Of a stretch of DNA of 64,000 bases, positions 30,162 to 39,149 are shown in pieces; position 1 is the stretch's first letter, and each line of letters opens with the position of its first letter. The position numbers and the translations under genes were made by a program. Where the stretch lies: NCBI GenBank assembly GCA_963712465.1, contig CAVQHY010000010.1, forward strand, positions 62,001 to 126,000, written 5' to 3'. Origin of the DNA: CAVQHY01 sp963712465 (GTDB taxonomy: Bacteria > Actinomycetota > Thermoleophilia > Gaiellales > Gaiellaceae). The notes below the pieces were generated by a model that searched no databases, was not told the origin of the DNA, and was given only the letters and a program-made list of their open reading frames with translations.

Positions 30162-31252
30162 CGCACCAGCTCCCGCGTGAGCGTCTCGGCGCGTGTGCGC
30201 GCCTCGGCGTCGATCTCGACGAGCTCGTCGAGATCGCGCGGCGGCGCCGTGTCCATCCCGGACAGCGTCCGCTCGACGACGTCGGCGATGCCGGTGAACG
30301 GGAGCATGCCGTCGAGGAACGCGGCGACCGCGACCTCGTTGGCCGCGTTCAGCACGGCGGGGGCCGTTCCCCCCGCTTCGCCGGCGGCCCGCGCGAGACC
30401 CAGACACGGGAACGCCTCGCCGTCGGGCGGCGCGAACTCGAGAATGAGGCCGGAGCTCAGGTCGAGCGGCCGGAGCGGCGTCGCCGCGCGCTCGGGATAG
30501 GTGAGCGCATAGGAGATCGGCACACGCATGTCCGGGTAGCCGAGATGCGCGAGCGACCCGCCGTCGCGAAAGCGAACAAGCGCGTGGACGATCGAGGTCG
30601 GGTGCACCACGACCTCGATCCGGTCGTAGGCGAGGCCGAACAGAAAATGCGCCTCGATCAGCTCGAGGCCCTTGTTCATGAGCGTCGCCGAGTCGATCGT
30701 GATCTTCGGCCCCATCGACCACGTCGGGTGAGCGAGCGCCTCCGACGGCGTGACGTACGCGAGCTCCGCCTTCGTCCGCCCACGGAACGGCCCCCCCGAG
30801 GCGGTGAGCACCAGGGACTCCACCTGCTCTTCCCCCCGTCCCTCGAGGCACTGGAAGGCCGCCGAGTGCTCCGAGTCGACCGGCAGGATCCGCCCCCCTC
30901 CCCGCTGCTGGGCCGCGAGGGCGAGCTCACCGGCGGCGACGAGGCTCTCCTTGTTGGCGAGCGCGAGATCGATCCCCGCCTCCAGCGCGGCAAGGGTCGC
31001 CGGAAGACCGGCGAAGCCGACGACCGCGTTAAGCACGACGTCCGGCTCGCTCGCCGCGACCAGCTCGTCGAGCGGAGGGCTCCCTCCGACCGACACGTGC
31101 TCCACGCCGCGCTCGGCCGCGATGCGCCTGCCCTCCTCTCCGCGCGACCCGACGGCGACCGCGCACAGCTCGAGCTCGGGGTGAGCGTCGACGATCTCGA
31201 GGGCCTGCGAGCCGATCGAGCCTGTCGCGCCGAGGAGTGCGATCCGCCTCAT
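30158..31252 (-). CDS. dxr: 1-deoxy-D-xylulose 5-phosphate reductoisomerase
   Basis: Second step of the MEP isoprenoid pathway, NADPH- and metal-dependent. A 364-residue protein starting MRRIALLGATGSIGSQALEI with the NADPH loop. Metal ligands are in LPVDSEHSAAFQCL, and the catalytic loop is SMGPKITIDSATLMNKGLEL. Somewhat shorter than the usual 380-400 residues. The ATG at 31252 is preferred; the open frame upstream belongs to cdsA in another frame. It overlaps rseP by four bases. Confidence 0.95.
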   Translation of the reverse strand: MRRIALLGATGSIGSQALEIVDAHPELELCAVAVGSRGEEGRRIAAERGVEHVSVGGSPPLDELVAASEPDVVLNAVVGFAGLPATLAALEAGIDLALANKESLVAAGELALAAQQRGGGRILPVDSEHSAAFQCLEGRGEEQVESLVLTASGGPFRGRTKAELAYVTPSEALAHPTWSMGPKITIDSATLMNKGLELIEAHFLFGLAYDRIEVVVHPTSIVHALVRFRDGGSLAHLGYPDMRVPISYALTYPERAATPLRPLDLSSGLILEFAPPDGEAFPCLGLARAAGEAGGTAPAVLNAANEVAVAAFLDGMLPFTGIADVVERTLSGMDTAPPRDLDELVEIDAEARTRAETLTRELVR

Positions 31253-31268
31253 GCCGTCTCCAGTGTGC

Positions 31269-32078
31269 CTACAGGGCGCCCAGGCCCAGCAGAGTGAAGT
31301 AGGCCGCCGGCCCGGCGAAGAGGAGCGAGTCGACGCGGTCGAGGACGCCGCCGTGGCCGCCGAGAATCCGCCCCGAGTCCTTGACGCCGAGGTCGCGCTT
31401 GACGAGCGATTCGAACAGGTCGCCGATCGTCGCCGACACCACGACCACCGCACCGAAGACGAACGCCCGCCAGCCGACCAGATAGCCGGTGTCGTAGAAC
31501 GTGATCCAGGCGGCGACGATGCCCGCAGCCGCGCCGAAAAGCCAACCCTCCCACGTCTTCCCCGGGGAGATCGTCGGTGACATCTTGTGACGCCCTGCGA
31601 TCCGGCCGCCGACGTAGGCGAACGTGTCCGTCGCGAAGACGCAGATGAGGGTGCCGAAGATCCAGTATCGACCCTCGGTATTGGACGACGCGCCCTCGCG
31701 CAAGAGCAGCAACAGTCCGAGCCCACCTGCGATCCAGAAGGCACCGAAGACGGTCGCCGCGAGCGCCACCGTGGTCGACTGCCGCGTCACGGACACGGCC
31801 GCGAAGGCGAATGCGAGCACGAAGACGACGAGAAGACCGCCGAGCAGCCAGACGGGGCCTGCAACAGTCGCACCGACGAGCCCGGCGACCGCGGCCCCGT
31901 ATCCGGCCAGGACGAGCGGCCGCAGGTCACGAGCGACCGTGTAGAGCTCGTGCAGGGCGAGCAGCGCCGCGGCAAGCGCGAACCCGGTGAGCGGCCAGCC
32001 GCCGACGTAGGCGAGGGCGAGCACGATCGGCAGCCCCGCCAGCGCGATGGCAACCCGCGAGACGGCGTTGCTCACCAT
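31269..32078 (-). CDS. cdsA: Phosphatidate cytidylyltransferase
   Basis: Makes CDP-diacylglycerol from phosphatidic acid and CTP in the membrane, feeding PgsA. A 269-residue protein with about seven hydrophobic helices. The CDS signature is SLVKRDLGVKDSGRILGGHG followed by GVLDRVDS. Its start lies exactly at the edge of the first copy of the dispersed 57-bp repeat, whose GGTGGGAG end may act as the ribosome-binding site. ATG at 32078 or the next GTG at 32075 are both possible. Confidence 0.94.
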   Translation of the reverse strand: MVSNAVSRVAIALAGLPIVLALAYVGGWPLTGFALAAALLALHELYTVARDLRPLVLAGYGAAVAGLVGATVAGPVWLLGGLLVVFVLAFAFAAVSVTRQSTTVALAATVFGAFWIAGGLGLLLLLREGASSNTEGRYWIFGTLICVFATDTFAYVGGRIAGRHKMSPTISPGKTWEGWLFGAAAGIVAAWITFYDTGYLVGWRAFVFGAVVVVSATIGDLFESLVKRDLGVKDSGRILGGHGGVLDRVDSLLFAGPAAYFTLLGLGAL

Positions 32079-32135
32079 GCTCCCACCACCCCACCCCCGC
32101 CCTTGGAAGCCCCGCCCGCCCGAGCGCGACCCCTC
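32079..32135 (+). repeat. Dispersed GC-rich repeat, copy a
   Basis: 57-base unit beginning GCTCCCACCACCCCAC and ending GAGCGCGACCCCTC. It directly abuts the cdsA start and is followed by copy b without a gap. Confidence 0.85.
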
Positions 32136-32192
32136 GCTCCCACCACCCCACCCCCGCCCTTGGAAGGCCCGCCCGCCCGAGCGCGACCCCTC
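32136..32192 (+). repeat. Dispersed GC-rich repeat, copy b (tandem)
   Basis: A second 57-base unit in tandem with copy a, nearly identical to it. Its end overlaps the uppS stop codon region (32191-32193). Confidence 0.85.
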
Positions 32193-32940
32193 ATCGGCCG
32201 CCGAAGCGGCGACGCCGGCCGGCGTACTCGGCGAGGGCGTGTCGCAGCTGGCGTCCACCGAAGTCGGGCCAGAGGGTGTCGACGAAGACGAGCTCCGTGT
32301 ACGCAAGCTGCCAGAGGAGGAAGTTCGAGACGCGGAGCTCCCCGGAGGTCCGGATGAGGAGATCCGGCTCGGGCATCTCGGGCGCATACAGGCGCGACGC
32401 GATCGCGTTCTCGTCGACGTCGCGAGGGTCGAGGCCGTCCTCGGCGATCCGCCGGGCCGCCTCGACGATCTCCGCACGCCCACCGTAGTCGAAGGCGATC
32501 CAGAGCTGGAGCCTGTCCTTGCCGGCGGTCTGATCCTCGAGGCGGGACATCTTCGCCCGAAGCTCCGGCGTGGCGCGGTCACGGCGGCCGATGAACCGCG
32601 TCCGCACGCCCTGGCGCGCCAGGTCGGGAAGCTCGCGCTCGATCGTCTCGACGAAGATCTCCATCAGCGCCCCGACCTCGTCGGGCGGCCGCGACCAGTT
32701 CTCGGTCGAGAACGCGTAGACGCAGAGGGACTCGACGCCGAGGTCGATCGCCGCCTCCACCGTACGTCGCAGGGCGCGTGTCCCGGCTCGGTGGCCGGCC
32801 GCGACCGGCAGGCGATGCTTCCGGGCCCAGCGGCCGTTGCCGTCCATGATGATCGCGATCGCCCGCGCAACGTCGGGTAGCTCGGGCTCCCGGACCGCCC
32901 GAAGGTTCCTCAGCGTTCGGATTCGCGTCAGCAGGCTCAT
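32191..32940 (-). CDS. uppS: Undecaprenyl diphosphate synthase (isoprenyl transferase)
   Basis: Cis-prenyltransferase that builds the C55 lipid carrier from isopentenyl diphosphate. A 249-residue protein. Motifs: IIMDGNGRWARKHRLPVAAG (catalytic Asp and P-loop), CVYAFSTENWSRP, and the C-terminal DLLIRTSGELRVSNFLLWQL. The catalytic residues are all present. Its stop overlaps the end of the tandem GC-rich repeat. Confidence 0.95.
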   Translation of the reverse strand: MSLLTRIRTLRNLRAVREPELPDVARAIAIIMDGNGRWARKHRLPVAAGHRAGTRALRRTVEAAIDLGVESLCVYAFSTENWSRPPDEVGALMEIFVETIERELPDLARQGVRTRFIGRRDRATPELRAKMSRLEDQTAGKDRLQLWIAFDYGGRAEIVEAARRIAEDGLDPRDVDENAIASRLYAPEMPEPDLLIRTSGELRVSNFLLWQLAYTELVFVDTLWPDFGGRQLRHALAEYAGRRRRFGGR

Positions 32941-32985
32941 GGGACCTCGGTACTCAGTGTGAAACGGAGCCCGAAGGGCGAGTTT

Positions 32986-33543
32986 TCACACTTCTAAGAT
33001 CTCCGCTTCCTTGCGCTTGAGGAGCTCGTCGATCGTATGCACGTGCTCGTCGGTGAGCTTCTGCACGCGCTCCTCCCCGCGCCGCTCGTCGTCATCGCCC
33101 ACGTCGCCGTCTCGGACGAGCTCCTTGAGGTGGTGCATCGCGTCCCGGCGCACGTTGCGAACTGCCACACGACCTTCTTCGGCGAGGTGCTTGACGACCT
33201 TGACGAGCTCCTTGCGCCGCTCCTCGGTCAGCTGGGGAATCGGCAGCCGGACGATCTTGCCGTCGTTCGCAGGCGTCAGCCCGAGGTCGGACTCCTGGAT
33301 CGCGCGTTCGATCGCCTTGATCGAGCTCGGGTCGAACGGTTGCACGGTCAGGAGGCGCGGCTCGGGCACGTTGATCGTGGCCAGCTGCTTCAGCGGCGTG
33401 GGCGTGCCGTAGTAGTCGATCTGGATCCGGTCGAGGAGGGCGGCTGAGGCCCTGCCCGTCCTGACGGTGTTGAACTCGTGCTGGGTCGCCTCGACGGATC
33501 GGTTCATGCGCCGCGTGGCGTCCTCGATGAGGTCGTCGATCAT
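32986..33543 (-). CDS. frr: Ribosome recycling factor
   Basis: Splits post-termination ribosomes together with EF-G. A 185-residue protein with the normal fold; the start MIDDLIEDATRRMNRSVEAT and FNTVRTGRASAALLDRIQID are diagnostic, and the conserved Arg in RRKELVKVVKHLAEEGRVAV is present. Its ATG overlaps the pyrH stop (ATGA). Confidence 0.96.
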   Translation of the reverse strand: MIDDLIEDATRRMNRSVEATQHEFNTVRTGRASAALLDRIQIDYYGTPTPLKQLATINVPEPRLLTVQPFDPSSIKAIERAIQESDLGLTPANDGKIVRLPIPQLTEERRKELVKVVKHLAEEGRVAVRNVRRDAMHHLKELVRDGDVGDDDERRGEERVQKLTDEHVHTIDELLKRKEAEILEV

Positions 33544-34325
33544 GGCGTTCCTCCCTCCTTCGCGACGGGCGTCGAGATGATCGTGCCGACACGCTCGCCC
33601 GCGGCGAGCCGGTCGATGTTCGCCTCGTCGTCGAGGCCGAAGACGTAGATCGGAAGGTGGTTGTCCATGCAGAGCGAGAGCGCCGTGGAGTCCATCACCT
33701 GGAGCCCGCGCTCCAGGGCGTCCCGGTGGGTCAGCTCGGGGAGGAAGGACGCGGCCGGATCCTTGTCCGGGTCGCCGTCGTAGACGCCGTCGACCCCGTT
33801 CTTGCCCATCAGGAGCGCCTCGGCACCAATCTCGAGGGCGCGGAGCGCGGCCGCCGTGTCGGTCGTGAAGAACGGGTTGCCGGTGCCCGCGGCGAAGATG
33901 ACGACCCGTCGCTTCTCGAGGTGGCGGATCGCGCGACGGCGGATGTACGGCTCGGCGACCTCGCTGACGGCGATCGCCGAGAGCACGCGCGTCTGGACGC
34001 CCTGTCGCTCGAGCGTGTCCTGCACGGTCAGGCAGTTGAGCAGCGTCGCGAGCATGCCGGCGTAGTCGGCCGTCGCCCGGTCCATCCCGTGCGCGGCCGC
34101 GTTGGCCATGCCGCGGTAGATGTTTCCCGCGCCGAGGACGAGGGCGATCTCGGTGCCCCGATCGTGGACGTTCTTGACCTCCCGGGCGATCCGATCCACC
34201 TTCTCCGCGTCGATGCCGTAGGTCTGACGGCCCAGCAGAGCCTCCCCCGAGAGCTTCAACAGGACGCGCTGGAACGCCGGTCTTCTGGCCGTCGGTGCGG
34301 CGGCGGGACCGGTCTGCACGCTCAC
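33540..34325 (-). CDS. pyrH: UMP kinase
   Basis: Phosphorylates UMP to UDP; hexameric and GTP/UTP-regulated in bacteria. A 261-residue protein from the GTG at 34325, chosen because it overlaps the tsf stop (GTGA). Motifs: VLLKLSGEALLG, VLGAGNIYRG, AAGTGNPFFTTDTAAALRAL and LMGKNGVDGVYDGDP. The roughly 18 N-terminal residues before the kinase core are Ala/Pro/Arg-rich. Confidence 0.95.
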   Translation of the reverse strand: MSVQTGPAAAPTARRPAFQRVLLKLSGEALLGRQTYGIDAEKVDRIAREVKNVHDRGTEIALVLGAGNIYRGMANAAAHGMDRATADYAGMLATLLNCLTVQDTLERQGVQTRVLSAIAVSEVAEPYIRRRAIRHLEKRRVVIFAAGTGNPFFTTDTAAALRALEIGAEALLMGKNGVDGVYDGDPDKDPAASFLPELTHRDALERGLQVMDSTALSLCMDNHLPIYVFGLDDEANIDRLAAGERVGTIISTPVAKEGGTP

Positions 34326-35113
34326 TCCGCCAGCGCGAACCGGGCGAACTCGATCACCTCGGCCCCGTGCTCGGCGAGCGCCGTACCGACGGTCTTCGAG
34401 TCGTCGTGGATCCACGTCTGGTCGGCCAGCACCGACTCCGCGAAGAATCGCTTCTGGAGCATGCCTTCGACGATCTTCGCACGGATCTCGGCCGGCTTCG
34501 CGGCGACGTCGGGCAGCTTCTCGTAGATGTCGCGCTCGGCCTCGACTTCGGTCTCGGGAACCTCGCCGCGCGTGAGAAAGCGCGGATTCGCGAACGAGAT
34601 GTGCATCGACACGAGCCGCGCCAGCTCCGCCGTCCCGGTCGTGCGAGCGAGCACGCCGATCTTGTTGGCGGGGGGATGCACGTAGGAGGCGATCACCTCG
34701 CCGTCGCCCGCCTCGAAGCGGGCCGCCCCGCGGGGCGCGACGTTCTCGCCGATTCGCGCGACGAGCTCGACGCGCTCGTCCTCGAGGCTTTCGACCGCCT
34801 CCGGCCCCTCGACCTCGACCAGGTCGAGGGCGTGTTGGGCGAACTCGAGGAAGCTCTCGTTCTTCGAGACCGGCTCCGTCTCGCAGCCCACGGCGACGAT
34901 CGCGCCGCGACCGTCGCGGACGTGGGCGAGCACGATGCCCTCGGTTGTCTCGCGCCCGGCCCGCTTGACCGCGTCGGCCATGCCCTTCTCGCGCAGCAGG
35001 GTGCGGGCAGCCTCGACGTCACCGCCGGTCTCCTCGAGCGCGCGCTTGCAGTCCATCATCCCGGCCCCGGTGAGGTCGCGGAGCTCCTTGACGAGCCCTG
35101 CCGTGACCGTCAC
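34322..35113 (-). CDS. tsf: Elongation factor Ts
   Basis: Nucleotide exchange factor for EF-Tu. A 263-residue protein. UBA-like N-terminus VKELRDLTGAGMMDCKRALE, then the EF-Ts core (RGAIVAVGCETEPVSKNESF) and a C-terminal module (KLPDVAAKPAEIRAKIVEGM). The GTG start overlaps the rpsB stop (GTGA). Confidence 0.96.
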   Translation of the reverse strand: MTVTAGLVKELRDLTGAGMMDCKRALEETGGDVEAARTLLREKGMADAVKRAGRETTEGIVLAHVRDGRGAIVAVGCETEPVSKNESFLEFAQHALDLVEVEGPEAVESLEDERVELVARIGENVAPRGAARFEAGDGEVIASYVHPPANKIGVLARTTGTAELARLVSMHISFANPRFLTRGEVPETEVEAERDIYEKLPDVAAKPAEIRAKIVEGMLQKRFFAESVLADQTWIHDDSKTVGTALAEHGAEVIEFARFALAE

Positions 35114-36078
35114 TCCTCGCCTCCGGGGGCCTGCTCGGGCTCGGCGGAAATCTCGGAGTCGGCCGTCGCGGCCGGCTCCTCCACTTCTGGCGGCGGGTCC
35201 GCAGCCTCCGGGCCCGGCGACTCGTCGACGCCCGTCGGGGGCGCTTCGGCCGGCGCCTCGGGAGACGGCGCCTCGCCGCCGTCGGGCTCAGCCGTTTCCT
35301 CCGGGGGCGGGGCGGCGGCGGGGTCGGGTGAGACGACGGCGGGGCCCGGTGAGGCCGCGGCGGCGCCGTTCGAGCGCGTGAGCTCGGCCTCAGTGACCGC
35401 GCCCTGGCCCGCCGCGATGCCGTCTGCGATCACCCGGAGGACGAGGTCGCACGAGCGGATCGCGTCGTCGTTTCCCGGGACGACGTAGTCGGCGTCGTCG
35501 GGATCGCAGTTCGTGTCGACCAGCGCCACCACCGGCATCCCGAGCCGGCGCGCCTCGCGAACCGCAAGCTGCTCCTTGCGGAGATCGACGATGACGAGGG
35601 CGTCGGGCGGGCGCTTCATCTCCGCGACACCGCCGAGATTGGTCTCGAGCTTCTCCAGCTCTGCGAGCATCGCCATTCGCTCCTTCGGCGGCAGGAGCTC
35701 GAGCTGGCCGTCCTCCTGCTGGCGGCGCAGCTCGTGCAGACGCTCGAGCCGGTCCTGGATCGTGCGCCAGTTCGTGAGCAGGCCCCCGAGCCAGCGCCGG
35801 TTCACGTACGGCATCCCCACGCGTGCCGCCTGCTCGGCGACGGCGTCCTGACACTGCTTCTTCGTCCCGACGAACATCACCGTGCCCCTGCGCTCTGCCA
35901 CGTTGCGAACGAACGCGTTCGCCTGCTCCAGCAGCTCGAGCGTCTGCTGCAGGTCGATGATGTAGATGCCCCCCCGCTCCGTGAAGATGAAGCGGCGCAT
36001 CTTGGGATTCCAACGGCGGGTCTGGTGGCCGAAATGAACACCGGCCTCGAGCAGCTCCCGCATCGTGACGACAGCCAT
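35110..36078 (-). CDS. rpsB: Ribosomal protein S2 with a long acidic tail
   Basis: Small-subunit protein S2, 322 residues. Residues 1-228 are canonical (ELLEAGVHFGHQTRRWNPKM, RGGIYIIDLQQTLELLEQAN, RWLGGLLTNWRTIQDRLERL, VPGNDDAIRSCDLVLRVIAD). After about residue 235 comes a Pro/Ala/Glu-rich tail of roughly 85 residues that typical 250-residue S2 proteins lack. GAGGAGG precedes the ATG by 5-6 bases. First gene of the long translation/isoprenoid operon. Confidence 0.95.
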   Translation of the reverse strand: MAVVTMRELLEAGVHFGHQTRRWNPKMRRFIFTERGGIYIIDLQQTLELLEQANAFVRNVAERRGTVMFVGTKKQCQDAVAEQAARVGMPYVNRRWLGGLLTNWRTIQDRLERLHELRRQQEDGQLELLPPKERMAMLAELEKLETNLGGVAEMKRPPDALVIVDLRKEQLAVREARRLGMPVVALVDTNCDPDDADYVVPGNDDAIRSCDLVLRVIADGIAAGQGAVTEAELTRSNGAAAASPGPAVVSPDPAAAPPPEETAEPDGGEAPSPEAPAEAPPTGVDESPGPEAADPPPEVEEPAATADSEISAEPEQAPGGEE

Positions 36079-36253
36079 GATCCTCCTCGGTTCGATCTGC
36101 ATCTGCCGACGGCGGGCGGATGGAACCGGGTCCGGCCCGGCACCGCCACCCGTCGTGTCGCCGCCGGGTCGGGGGTTGAAAGCGCCCGGCATTGTAGCTG
36201 CTCGCACGCGCCGCTCCTGACAGGCGAGCGCCACGCGTGTCCGCTCGTCTGCC

Positions 36254-36259
36254 TAAGCT
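36254..36259 (+). promoter_or_regulatory. TAAGCT -10 box, leaderless
   Basis: TANNNT followed by 7 bases and a GTG at 36267. It decides that start over the earlier in-frame GTG at 36237. Confidence 0.5.
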
Positions 36260-36266
36260 GGCAAGC

Positions 36267-37061
36267 GTGCGTGACGATGACCGCGTCCCTGCGTGGGAGC
36301 TCGCCGGCGAGTGTGTCGAGGCGACGCTCGCCGCGGGCGCGGCGCCCTCGCTGACCCGGCTCGGCCGGCTCGGCCAGCTCGGCTCGCTGCCCTCGCTCGT
36401 GGGTGCGCTTCGCACCGGGGTCGGCACCGGCGCGGTCGCCGAGAGCCACCAGCGCGAGCGGGAGAGCCTCGGCTTCGCCGCCGAGGAGATCGCCGGAGAG
36501 CTGCTCGCCCTCGGCCGCGTGCTCGAGCGCAGGGGTGAGCGACTCGCGCGCGAGCGACTCGATGTCGCCGTTGCCGAGTACGTCGCTCGAGTCACCCTCG
36601 AGCTCGCCGAGCGCGCGCGGCGCGATCCGCTCACCGGGCTGCTGAACCACCGCGCCTTCCACGCCCGCCTCGAGGCGGAAGTGGCGCGCGCGCGGCGCTA
36701 CCGCGGCCGCATGGCGGTCGTGCTGTTCGACCTCGACGCGTTCAAGGAGCTCAACGACACCGAAGGGCATCAGGAAGGCGACCGGCTGCTGCGCTCCTTC
36801 TCCTCTGCGCTCGCGCTCACCGCGCGCGACAGCGACGCCGTCGGCCGGGTCGGTGGCGACGAGTTCGCAGCCGTGCTCCTGGAGGCGAAGCGCAAGTCGG
36901 TGCGCGCGTTCGTCGAGCGGCTCCAGGAGCGCACCGAAGGTCACGTGGCCTTCAGCGCCGGAGCCGCCTACCTCCCCGAGGAGGCCGCCTCCGCCGAGCA
37001 GCTCGTCGCGCTGGCCGACTCGCGCCTCTACCGCGTCAAGGCCGGCAAGAAGGCCGCGTAG
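36267..37061 (+). CDS. Diguanylate cyclase (GGDEF)
   Basis: A 264-residue protein likely making c-di-GMP from two GTP. The N-terminal 130 residues are helical (RERESLGFAAEEIAGELLAL) with no recognised sensor domain or membrane segment. The GGDEF domain covers about 135-260: RDPLTGLLNHRAFHARLEAE, then RVGGDEFAAVL with the intact active loop. RDSD lies five residues before GGDEF and is a correct RxxD product-inhibition site. It sits alone between the rpsB operon and rluD. Confidence 0.9.
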   Translation: MRDDDRVPAWELAGECVEATLAAGAAPSLTRLGRLGQLGSLPSLVGALRTGVGTGAVAESHQRERESLGFAAEEIAGELLALGRVLERRGERLARERLDVAVAEYVARVTLELAERARRDPLTGLLNHRAFHARLEAEVARARRYRGRMAVVLFDLDAFKELNDTEGHQEGDRLLRSFSSALALTARDSDAVGRVGGDEFAAVLLEAKRKSVRAFVERLQERTEGHVAFSAGAAYLPEEAASAEQLVALADSRLYRVKAGKKAA

Positions 37062-37071
37062 CGGCGTCCGC

Positions 37072-37971
37072 TCACGGGCGGGCGCGGGCGAGCCCGAGCT
37101 CGAGGTCGGGAGGCAGCGTGGACTCGACCACCAGCGGCTCGCCCGTCATCGGGTGGTCGAAGGCGAGCCGCGCCGCATGGAGGAACTGGCGGTCGAGCCC
37201 GAGGTCGTCGGCGACGCCGTAGACGCGGTCGCCCGATACGGGAAGGTCGATCGCCGCGAGGTGGACGCGGATCTGGTGGGTCCGGCCGCTGTCCAGGCGG
37301 ACGCGCAGCAGCGCGTGGCTTGTGAGGAGCTCGACGACGTCGAAATGCGTGACGGCGTCCCGCTGTCGCGGGGTGTCGAGCGACACACGGGTCGGGTCCC
37401 GACGGTCGCGACCGATCGGTGCCTCGATCGTCCCCGAGCGGGAGCGCGGACGGCCGCGGACGAGAGCCAGGTACTCCCGAACGACCTCTCGGCGGCGGAT
37501 CAGACGCTGGAGCCGTCGGTGCGCTTCGTCCGAGCGGCTGACAACGAGGAGGCCCGAGGTGTCGCGGTCGAGCCGGTGCACGATCCCCGGGCGGTCGGGC
37601 TCGGCTCCGCCTGCGATCGCATGGTCGAGAAGCCCGTGCACCAGCGTGCCGGTCCGGTGGCCGGCCGACGGGTGCACGACGAGGCCGGCCGGCTTGTCGA
37701 CGACGAGCAGATGCTCGTCCTCGTAGGCGACCCGGACGCGGAGCTCCTCGGGCCGCAGGGCGGCCGGCCGTTCGTCGAGCTCGACGTCGACGCTCTCCCC
37801 GCCCACGAGCCGGTAACTCTTCGATCGTCGCACGCCGTCGACGGCGACCCTTCCCCCAAGCAGCAGCCGCTCTGCTTCGGAGCGCGAACCGACGGCGTCC
37901 AGCGAGGCGAGGAACCGGTCGAGCCGTGCGCCGGCCGCGTCCGGGCCGGCCGTCACGGTGATCTGCGTCAC
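37072..37971 (-). CDS. rluD: RluD-type 23S rRNA pseudouridine synthase
   Basis: Converts uridines to pseudouridine in 23S rRNA helix 69 or related sites. A 299-residue protein. N-terminal S4-like domain (ARLDRFLASLDAVGSRSEAE), then the RluA/RluD catalytic domain with PGIVHRLDRDTSGLLVVSRS (catalytic Asp in HRLDRDTSG) and RLDSGRTHQIRVHLA. Next to lspA, an arrangement conserved in many bacteria. The exact target site is not proven. Confidence 0.93.
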   Translation of the reverse strand: MTQITVTAGPDAAGARLDRFLASLDAVGSRSEAERLLLGGRVAVDGVRRSKSYRLVGGESVDVELDERPAALRPEELRVRVAYEDEHLLVVDKPAGLVVHPSAGHRTGTLVHGLLDHAIAGGAEPDRPGIVHRLDRDTSGLLVVSRSDEAHRRLQRLIRRREVVREYLALVRGRPRSRSGTIEAPIGRDRRDPTRVSLDTPRQRDAVTHFDVVELLTSHALLRVRLDSGRTHQIRVHLAAIDLPVSGDRVYGVADDLGLDRQFLHAARLAFDHPMTGEPLVVESTLPPDLELGLARARP

Positions 37972-37999
37972 GCCCGGCGCCGGGGCGACAACGCGGGTC

Positions 38000-38587
38000 T
38001 CACGCCCCGGAGGGCGCGCCCCGGCGGCGGAAGGAGAGACCGTGTTCGGCGACGACGAACGTCGCCAGCAGGATGCCGACGCCGACGCAGATGAACGTGT
38101 CGGCGAGATTGAACGCGGGCCAGTACGGCGGGTCGATGAAGTCCGTCACGTGTCCGAGCCTGATCCGGTCGAGCAGGTTGCCGGTGGCGCCGCCGATCAG
38201 GAGCCCCAGAGCGACCGGCAGAACCGGATGGCGGGAGCCCGACTTCGCAAAGTAGCCGACCATCCAGACGACCGCGCCGACCGTGATCACGGTCACGGGG
38301 CCTGCGAGGCCGCCGAAGAACCCAAAAGCGATGCCCGTGTTGTAGACGTGGTGGATCTGAAAGTCGCCGAAGAGCGGAACGGACTCGCCTAGCTGGAGCT
38401 CGCTGCGCACGAGATGCTTCGTCAGCTGGTCGGCGAGCACCGCGGCAACCGCGACGGCGATCAAGCCGAGCCACTGAAACAGACCCGCGTTGAGCGAGCG
38501 TTCGACCATCGAGATCGGGATCCGACCGTCCGTCGTCGAGCCGACGCGAACCTCGATCAGGCGCTCGGGTTGATCGGACTCGGTCAC
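38000..38587 (-). CDS. lspA: Lipoprotein signal peptidase
   Basis: Membrane aspartyl protease that removes signal peptides of lipoproteins. Four hydrophobic helices. The catalytic Asp pair lies in GNLLDRIRLGHVTDFIDPP and FNLADTFICVGVGI; VYNTGIAFGFF is the family box. From the GTG at 38587 it has 195 residues; from the ATG at 38509 it would have 169, closer to the family norm. Neither start has a strong ribosome-binding site. Confidence 0.92.
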   Translation of the reverse strand: MTESDQPERLIEVRVGSTTDGRIPISMVERSLNAGLFQWLGLIAVAVAAVLADQLTKHLVRSELQLGESVPLFGDFQIHHVYNTGIAFGFFGGLAGPVTVITVGAVVWMVGYFAKSGSRHPVLPVALGLLIGGATGNLLDRIRLGHVTDFIDPPYWPAFNLADTFICVGVGILLATFVVAEHGLSFRRRGAPSGA

Positions 38588-38607
38588 GGGGTGCACCGCC
38601 TCACGGG

Positions 38608-38955
38608 CTACCGCTCCTCCAGGCGCTTGCAGTCGATGCACTTCTGAGCGTAGGGCATCGCCTCGAGCCGCTCCTCGGCGATGGCGTTCCCGCAGCGGAC
38701 GCACAGGCCGTACGTACCCGCGTCGATTCGGACGAGGGCGTCGTCGATCGCCTGGAGCACGTGCTCGGAGTTCTCCTCGAGCGTGACGTCGATCTCGCGC
38801 TCGAGCGTCGCCGTGGCGGCGTCAGCCGGATGCTGATCGTACGTCTCCTCCTCGGTCGCGTCCTCGATCGAGCCGTCCTCGTGCAGGTAGTTGATCGCGT
38901 TGGCAACCCGCACGCGCTCCTCGAGCAGCAGATCCCGGAAACGGTCGGCGTTCAC
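38608..38955 (-). CDS. TraR/DksA-type zinc-finger protein
   Basis: A 115-residue protein. Coiled-coil N-terminal part (FRDLLLEERVRVANAINYL) and a four-Cys zinc finger, CVRCGNAI and KCIDCKR. Actinobacterial relatives (RbpA/CarD-independent DksA-like) bind RNA polymerase, but the role here is inferred. The start is the GTG at 38955, with AGGGAGG upstream; it overlaps the stop of a small upstream frame by GTGA. It shares its operon with lspA and rluD. Confidence 0.88.
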   Translation of the reverse strand: MNADRFRDLLLEERVRVANAINYLHEDGSIEDATEEETYDQHPADAATATLEREIDVTLEENSEHVLQAIDDALVRIDAGTYGLCVRCGNAIAEERLEAMPYAQKCIDCKRLEER

Positions 38956-39149
38956 CCGGCTTTCCTCCCTGCCCACGGCGCGACTCGCCGCTCGAGCCCG
39001 GCGAGCTCGAGAACCGCACCGTTGGCGAAACCACGCTCGCGAGGAGCCGCAACCCGCACCTTTTCAACCCTCCCCGTGCCGTCCCACGATCTCAGACCGC
39101 GGCGCCCCGGTCGAGACGCGGATCCGAGGCGGGTCGACGTTTCCGACAT
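38952..39149 (-). CDS. Possible small basic protein coupled to the DksA-like gene
   Basis: A 65-codon frame from an ATG at 39149. A TATACT -10 box lies 12 bases upstream, and its TGA overlaps the next gene's GTG in the GTGA pattern used elsewhere in this genome. The protein is Arg/Gly-rich (LRSWDGTGRVEKVRVAAPRE) and unlike any family I know. It may be a real leader gene or chance. Confidence 0.4.
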   Translation of the reverse strand: MSETSTRLGSASRPGRRGLRSWDGTGRVEKVRVAAPRERGFANGAVLELAGLERRVAPWAGRKAG

